Source: Fidelibacterota bacterium
GTDB taxonomy: Bacteria; Marinisomatota; Marinisomatia; SCGC-AAA003-L08; GCA-002719095
Direction of reading: 5' to 3'
NCBI GenBank assembly: GCA_002705575.1
Contig: PAHI01000013.1
Span: 1-17,719 of the forward strand
Length of the DNA stretch: 17,719 bases
Part shown: positions 14,554 to 17,719 of the stretch, one piece after another
How positions within the stretch are numbered: position 1 is the stretch's first letter
Layout: every line of letters begins with the position of its first letter
Notes under the pieces: generated by a model
Database searches by the model: none
The model's input: only the letters and a program-made list of their open reading frames with translations
Told to the model about the DNA's origin: nothing
Program-made: the position numbers and the translations under genes

Positions 14554-16343
14554 AAGGTGTTCAAAAAAAAATACCAATTAAGCCTGGTGTTTACTTCTTT
14601 AAAGATAAAAATAAAAAAATATTGTATATAGGTAAGGCTAAAAACTTAAATAGAAGAGTTAATAGCTACTTTAGCAGGAATCAAACTATCAAAACAAAAA
14701 TAATGCTTTCTAAGTCTAATTCTGTAGACTATTTAATTGTTAGTAATGAAGTTGAGGCCTTAATAACAGAAGCAAATATGATAAAAGAATATAAGCCGAA
14801 GTATAATATTTGTTTAAAAGATGATAAGACATTTCCATATATAGTTATTACAAAAGATTCATATCCTAAAGTAGAGATTATAAGAAAAAAAAACTTAGAA
14901 AATGATGGTAATGTATATTTTGGTCCATACACCGACGTTAAATATTTACGGACGGTAATTAAGGCTCTTCATAAAATATTTCCGATTAGAGCGTGCAATA
15001 ATGTAAAAAAAAATAAATCTGAAAGATATAATAATTCTTCATGTTTTTGCGGCTTTTGTGTCTATCCAGAAGCAATCTCTAAATCAGATTATGAATATAT
15101 AATTAAACAGATTATTGATTTTTTAAAGGGTAAAAACAAGAAAGTGAGATTAAATATTAAAAATACAATGGATTTGTTGAGAGATAATTTAGAGTTTGAA
15201 AAAGCATCTAAATATCGAGATCAATTATTAGCAATTGACAGTTTTATTAAAAAGCAAAAAAAAATAACTTATGATTTTAAAAATTATGATATAGTTCACG
15301 CTGTATCAAAAGAAAAAAATAGTCTAGGAGTTGTTATAAGAGTGCGTAATGGTTTTTTAATTGGACTAGAAAGCTTTAATATTTATAAGAATGAAGATAG
15401 TTTTGATAAATTGATAAATGGATTTTTAATTCAGTATTATAATAGAACTCATGATATCCCAGACGAAGTGTTAATTGGGGCAAATTTAAAACATAAAAAC
15501 ATATTAAGTGAATGGCTTTCTAGCAAGAATTTAAGAAAAGTAAAATTAGTTTATCCTAAGATTGGTAATAAAAAAAAGATGCTTGAATTGTGCATAAAAA
15601 ATGCAAGTATGATTTTAAAAGATCGAATAATAAAGAATAATGAAAGAAAAGACTACACCCCTAAAACATTAAAGGAGCTTCAAAAAGTTCTGTTAATGGA
15701 CCGTATTCCCAAACGAATAGAGGCTTTTGACAACTCAAATATACAGGGGAAAAGTGCAGTTTCTGGAATGGTATGCTATATTAATGGAAAACCATTAAAA
15801 AAAGATTATAGAAGATTTAATATAAAAAGTGTAAAAGGTATTGACGATTTCAAATCAATAAAAGAAGTTGTTTATAGGAGATATTTAAAACAATTGCGTC
15901 AAAATTTGAAGCTTCCAGATTTGATTTTAATTGATGGTGGCAAAGGTCAAGTTTCATCAGCAAAAGAGGCTTTAGATAAATTAAAGCTTAATCATATACC
16001 AGTAGTAGGTCTTGCTAAAAAATTTGAAGAAGTATATTTGCCAGAGTCTAAAAATCCTCTATCAATACCAAAAGATTCTCCTGCTTTGTATCTGCTTATG
16101 AATATAAGAAATGAGGTGCATAGGTATGCTATTAATTTTCATAGAAAAAAACGGAATAAATCTATGTATAAAAGCAGTCTCAAAGAAATACATGGATTAG
16201 GAGAAAAAAGATATAAGTTACTTCTTAAAAAGTATAAAACTATCAGCGCTATATTAAAAAGAAGCGCTAAAGAAATAAGCTTAGAAACAAAAATACCTAT
16301 TAGTGTATGTGCACGTATTATTAAAAAACTAAAAATTAAATAA
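14550..16343 (+). CDS. uvrC: Excinuclease ABC subunit C
   Basis: Makes both incisions in nucleotide excision repair. The 597 residues match the family (~590-620). An N-terminal GIY-YIG domain (~9-90; P-G-V-Y-F-F-K-D and I-L-Y-I-G-K-A-K-N-L) performs the 3' cut. The UVR motif near 207-230 (L-L-R-D-N-L-E-F-E-K-A-S) binds UvrB. The RNase H-like domain has Asp394 (A-F-D-N-S-N-I-Q-G), Asp432/433, Asp462 (L-I-D-G-G-K-G-Q) and His531 (N-F-H-R-K-K-R) for the 5' cut, and a tandem helix-hairpin-helix region closes the protein (~543-597). The start is TTG at 14550, overlapping the mce stop; it gives an N-terminus several residues shorter than usual. The cysteines of the Fe-S region are unusually spaced (C149, C165, C167, C170). 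The last 8 bp overlap the convergent hydrolase gene. Confidence 0.96.
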   Translation: MKGVQKKIPIKPGVYFFKDKNKKILYIGKAKNLNRRVNSYFSRNQTIKTKIMLSKSNSVDYLIVSNEVEALITEANMIKEYKPKYNICLKDDKTFPYIVITKDSYPKVEIIRKKNLENDGNVYFGPYTDVKYLRTVIKALHKIFPIRACNNVKKNKSERYNNSSCFCGFCVYPEAISKSDYEYIIKQIIDFLKGKNKKVRLNIKNTMDLLRDNLEFEKASKYRDQLLAIDSFIKKQKKITYDFKNYDIVHAVSKEKNSLGVVIRVRNGFLIGLESFNIYKNEDSFDKLINGFLIQYYNRTHDIPDEVLIGANLKHKNILSEWLSSKNLRKVKLVYPKIGNKKKMLELCIKNASMILKDRIIKNNERKDYTPKTLKELQKVLLMDRIPKRIEAFDNSNIQGKSAVSGMVCYINGKPLKKDYRRFNIKSVKGIDDFKSIKEVVYRRYLKQLRQNLKLPDLILIDGGKGQVSSAKEALDKLKLNHIPVVGLAKKFEEVYLPESKNPLSIPKDSPALYLLMNIRNEVHRYAINFHRKKRNKSMYKSSLKEIHGLGEKRYKLLLKKYKTISAILKRSAKEISLETKIPISVCARIIKKLKIK

Positions 16344-17259
16344 TTTTAATAACTGTTTTTAATAATCCAATTTTTTCAGCATAAAGCTCTATTTCATCGT
16401 TGTTTTTAAGCCAGTATTCTGCTTCTTCTTTATTTGAATTTAATTCATAAAAACAGCCGGTTGCGCACGTCCCTGATCCTATGACGTCACCTGGGTATAA
16501 TTTTACTCCTTTAGATATTCTTTCAATTATCTGGGCAAAAGTCCAATTCATGTTTTTTAGATTATCTATAGATTTGAGGTTGCCGTTAATTTTTGCTTTT
16601 AATTCTAAATCATAAATATTTCCAGCGCTTGTTTTATGTGTTTTATCTTTGATGCTTTCAATTGTAGTTATACAAGGACCAAGAACCGTACCAAAATCCT
16701 TGCCTTTAGCAGGTCCTAGATTTAATTTCATTTCTTTTTGTTGTATTTCTCTAGAACTAAGATCGTTCATTATTGTTAGTCCAAATATGCAATCATCAGC
16801 TTTATCCAAGCTGACATTTGAACACTCTTTGCCTATAATTGCAGCAATTTCTAATTCATAATCGAGTTTTTTGCTGAAATATTTATCAATATAAGATTTT
16901 CCTGGGCCTATAACTGAGTTGTGGTTTGAATAGTAGTAAACAGGAAAGTCATCAAACTCTTTTATCATTTCTAAATTCCTGTTTTTTCTAGATGTTTCAA
17001 CATGCTGCCTAAAAGAGTATGCATCTCTTAGAGATTTAGGTCGAGGTATAGGGCTTAGTAGCTCCACTTCATTTAAGCTGTATGAATTAGAATTACATAG
17101 GACAGAATCCTGAATCATATTTTTAATTTCATTATAGTTAGATATTAAAAATATCATATCCCTATTGTTAATTATATCACTAATATCTATTAGTCGTGTT
17201 TTTGATATAAGTAATCCAACTTTAGTTTTTTTATGGTGCTTAAATGATACAAACTTCAT
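16336..17259 (-). CDS. Fumarylacetoacetate hydrolase family protein
   Basis: A 307-residue FAH-superfamily enzyme, which cleaves or decarboxylates 1,3-dicarbonyl-type acids with a divalent metal. Visible elements: P-V-Y-Y-Y-S-N-H-N-S-V-I-G-P (106-119), the metal-binding D-Y-E-L-E-I-A-A (133-140; Glu135 and Glu137), M-N-D-L-S-S-R-E-I-Q (164-173; Asp166 as third ligand), G-P-A-K-G-K-D-F-G (182-190) and the late G-D-V-I-G-S-G-T-C-A-T-G-C-F (257-270). The late S-G-T and the G-P-A-K-G-K-D-F-G block resemble true fumarylacetoacetase-like members, but the superfamily also includes acylpyruvases and 2-hydroxyhepta-2,4-diene-dioate isomerases. No homogentisate pathway gene is visible nearby, so the substrate is open. 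The start ATG at 17259 has AAGG 12 nt upstream. It follows the MscS gene by 14 bp on the same strand, so they may be cotranscribed. Confidence 0.9.
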   Translation of the reverse strand: MKFVSFKHHKKTKVGLLISKTRLIDISDIINNRDMIFLISNYNEIKNMIQDSVLCNSNSYSLNEVELLSPIPRPKSLRDAYSFRQHVETSRKNRNLEMIKEFDDFPVYYYSNHNSVIGPGKSYIDKYFSKKLDYELEIAAIIGKECSNVSLDKADDCIFGLTIMNDLSSREIQQKEMKLNLGPAKGKDFGTVLGPCITTIESIKDKTHKTSAGNIYDLELKAKINGNLKSIDNLKNMNWTFAQIIERISKGVKLYPGDVIGSGTCATGCFYELNSNKEEAEYWLKNNDEIELYAEKIGLLKTVIKII

Positions 17260-17273
17260 GTTATAGTCCGGCC

Positions 17274-17719
17274 TTATTGAGTTTTCTTTTCAAAGTATTT
17301 TTCTTTGAGAATAACTTCTTTTGATTCTTCTTTATTCATAAATCTTCTTTGTGTTGGGTACGCGAAATCTATATCAGGCTCCTTTTTAAATTCATCTAAA
17401 ACAGACTCCCAGATAACTTGCTCTATATCTCTTCTATCTCTAGGTTTACATAAGTATCTAATAGTTAGCTCTACGCCAGATTCTTGAACTGTAGTGTATA
17501 CTGTTGGGGTTAGAGATGTCTTGTGAATCATGAATTTTTTTGATGCCTCTCTTATCATTTTAGATGCATCTAATTTGAATTCTTCATACTTAAGTTTTAT
17601 AATGCCTTCTAAAATCATTTTTGCCTTCTTCCAATCACTTTCAAATGTCACTAAAACAGGAATCTCACTCCAAATAAAATGAAAGCCTTTGCCGTAGTTT
17701 GCTAATGAATTTGTAAAAA
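17274..17719 (-). CDS. MscS-family mechanosensitive ion channel, C-terminal part (5' end outside window)
   Basis: The frame is open to the right edge, so the GTG at 17651 is an internal Val and the N-terminal channel-forming part is missing. The 148 or so visible residues begin with S-L-A-N-Y-G-K-G-F-H-F-I-W-S-E-I-P-V-L-V-T-F, matching the end of the MscS beta domain, and continue through an alpha/beta C-terminal domain with P-T-V-Y-T-T-V-Q-E-S-G-V, L-T-I-R-Y-L-C-K-P-R-D-R-R and D-I-D-F-A-Y-P-T-Q-R. This matches a well-populated subgroup of MscS-like membrane proteins with a cytoplasmic cage domain. A role in osmotic release is likely from the family. It precedes the FAH-family gene by 14 bp. 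Confidence 0.8.
   Translation of the reverse strand, partial: FTNSLANYGKGFHFIWSEIPVLVTFESDWKKAKMILEGIIKLKYEEFKLDASKMIREASKKFMIHKTSLTPTVYTTVQESGVELTIRYLCKPRDRRDIEQVIWESVLDEFKKEPDIDFAYPTQRRFMNKEESKEVILKEKYFEKKTQ

Noticed and set aside
14562..15013. A9 runs in uvrC as possible programmed slippage or frameshift sites
   Set aside because: The frame is intact with all catalytic motifs across both runs, and long A runs are expected in such an AT-rich genome.
17649..17651. GTG as the start of a 125-residue protein on the minus strand
   Set aside because: The frame continues without a stop to the right edge and the upstream residues (S-L-A-N-Y-G-K-G-F and following) match MscS-family proteins, so the gene is 5'-truncated.
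1..17719. Defence island, CRISPR array, toxin-antitoxin pair, transposon or phage genes
   Set aside because: Every substantial ORF is accounted for by core metabolic, membrane or repair proteins; there are no repeat-spacer arrays, terminal inverted repeats or integrase/transposase motifs.

Overview
This is an AT-rich (roughly 30% GC by eye), gene-dense bacterial chromosome segment that uses the standard code (TAA, TGA and TAG all serve as stops). It carries core metabolism and cell-maintenance genes. I see no mobile element, CRISPR array, tRNA, rRNA or prophage. The lineage is uncertain. A two-subunit-type glycine dehydrogenase (GcvPB), methylmalonyl-CoA pathway accessory proteins (MeaB, epimerase), a DUF5683-like small membrane protein and a RimO resembling the Bacteroidota/Chlorobi type suggest an AT-rich, probably marine, member of the FCB/Marinimicrobia-like bacteria. 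PurF is of the E. coli type, with no propeptide and no obvious Fe-S cysteines, so a gammaproteobacterial origin cannot be excluded from sequence reading alone.

Layout. (1) 1-4403, plus strand: a tightly overlapping run of gcvPB (5' end outside the window), a PPC/DUF296 protein, ridA, a small DUF5683-like membrane protein, purF and a polytopic membrane protein. (2) 4404-4634: the largest gap (231 bp), with a perfect 10-bp inverted repeat and repeated TAAGCATA words, leading into a stand-alone aromatic amino acid/histidine ammonia-lyase gene with a strong Shine-Dalgarno. (3) 6220-7674: guaB, convergent with rpsT (7692-7943, minus). (4) 7944-8081: divergent promoter region between rpsT and a Crp/Fnr-type regulator gene. 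(5) 8082-16343, plus strand: an apparent nine-gene operon, crp-like, meaB, tatC, polyprenyl diphosphate synthase, pgsA, ftsY, rimO, methylmalonyl-CoA epimerase (mce), uvrC, with overlaps or gaps under 10 bp. (6) 16336-17719, minus strand: a fumarylacetoacetate hydrolase-family gene overlapping the end of uvrC tail-to-tail, preceded by the C-terminal part of an MscS-type mechanosensitive channel gene that runs off the right edge.

How the genes fit together: the left block joins glycine cleavage (one-carbon units) with RidA (removal of reactive enamines produced by PLP enzymes) and the first step of purine synthesis. guaB adds the GMP branch. The long operon combines membrane biogenesis (prenyl chains, phosphatidylglycerol, FtsY, TatC), ribosomal protein modification (RimO), excision repair (UvrC) and two parts of the methylmalonyl-CoA pathway (MeaB and epimerase).

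No wholly new system is evident. The points most worth checking are protein-level departures at normally conserved sites: an Ala-Cys-Gly triad instead of Ala-Ser-Gly in the ammonia-lyase, a rearranged cysteine cluster in UvrC, loss of two usually conserved glutamates in TatC, and a UbiA-like membrane protein lacking Asp-rich motifs.
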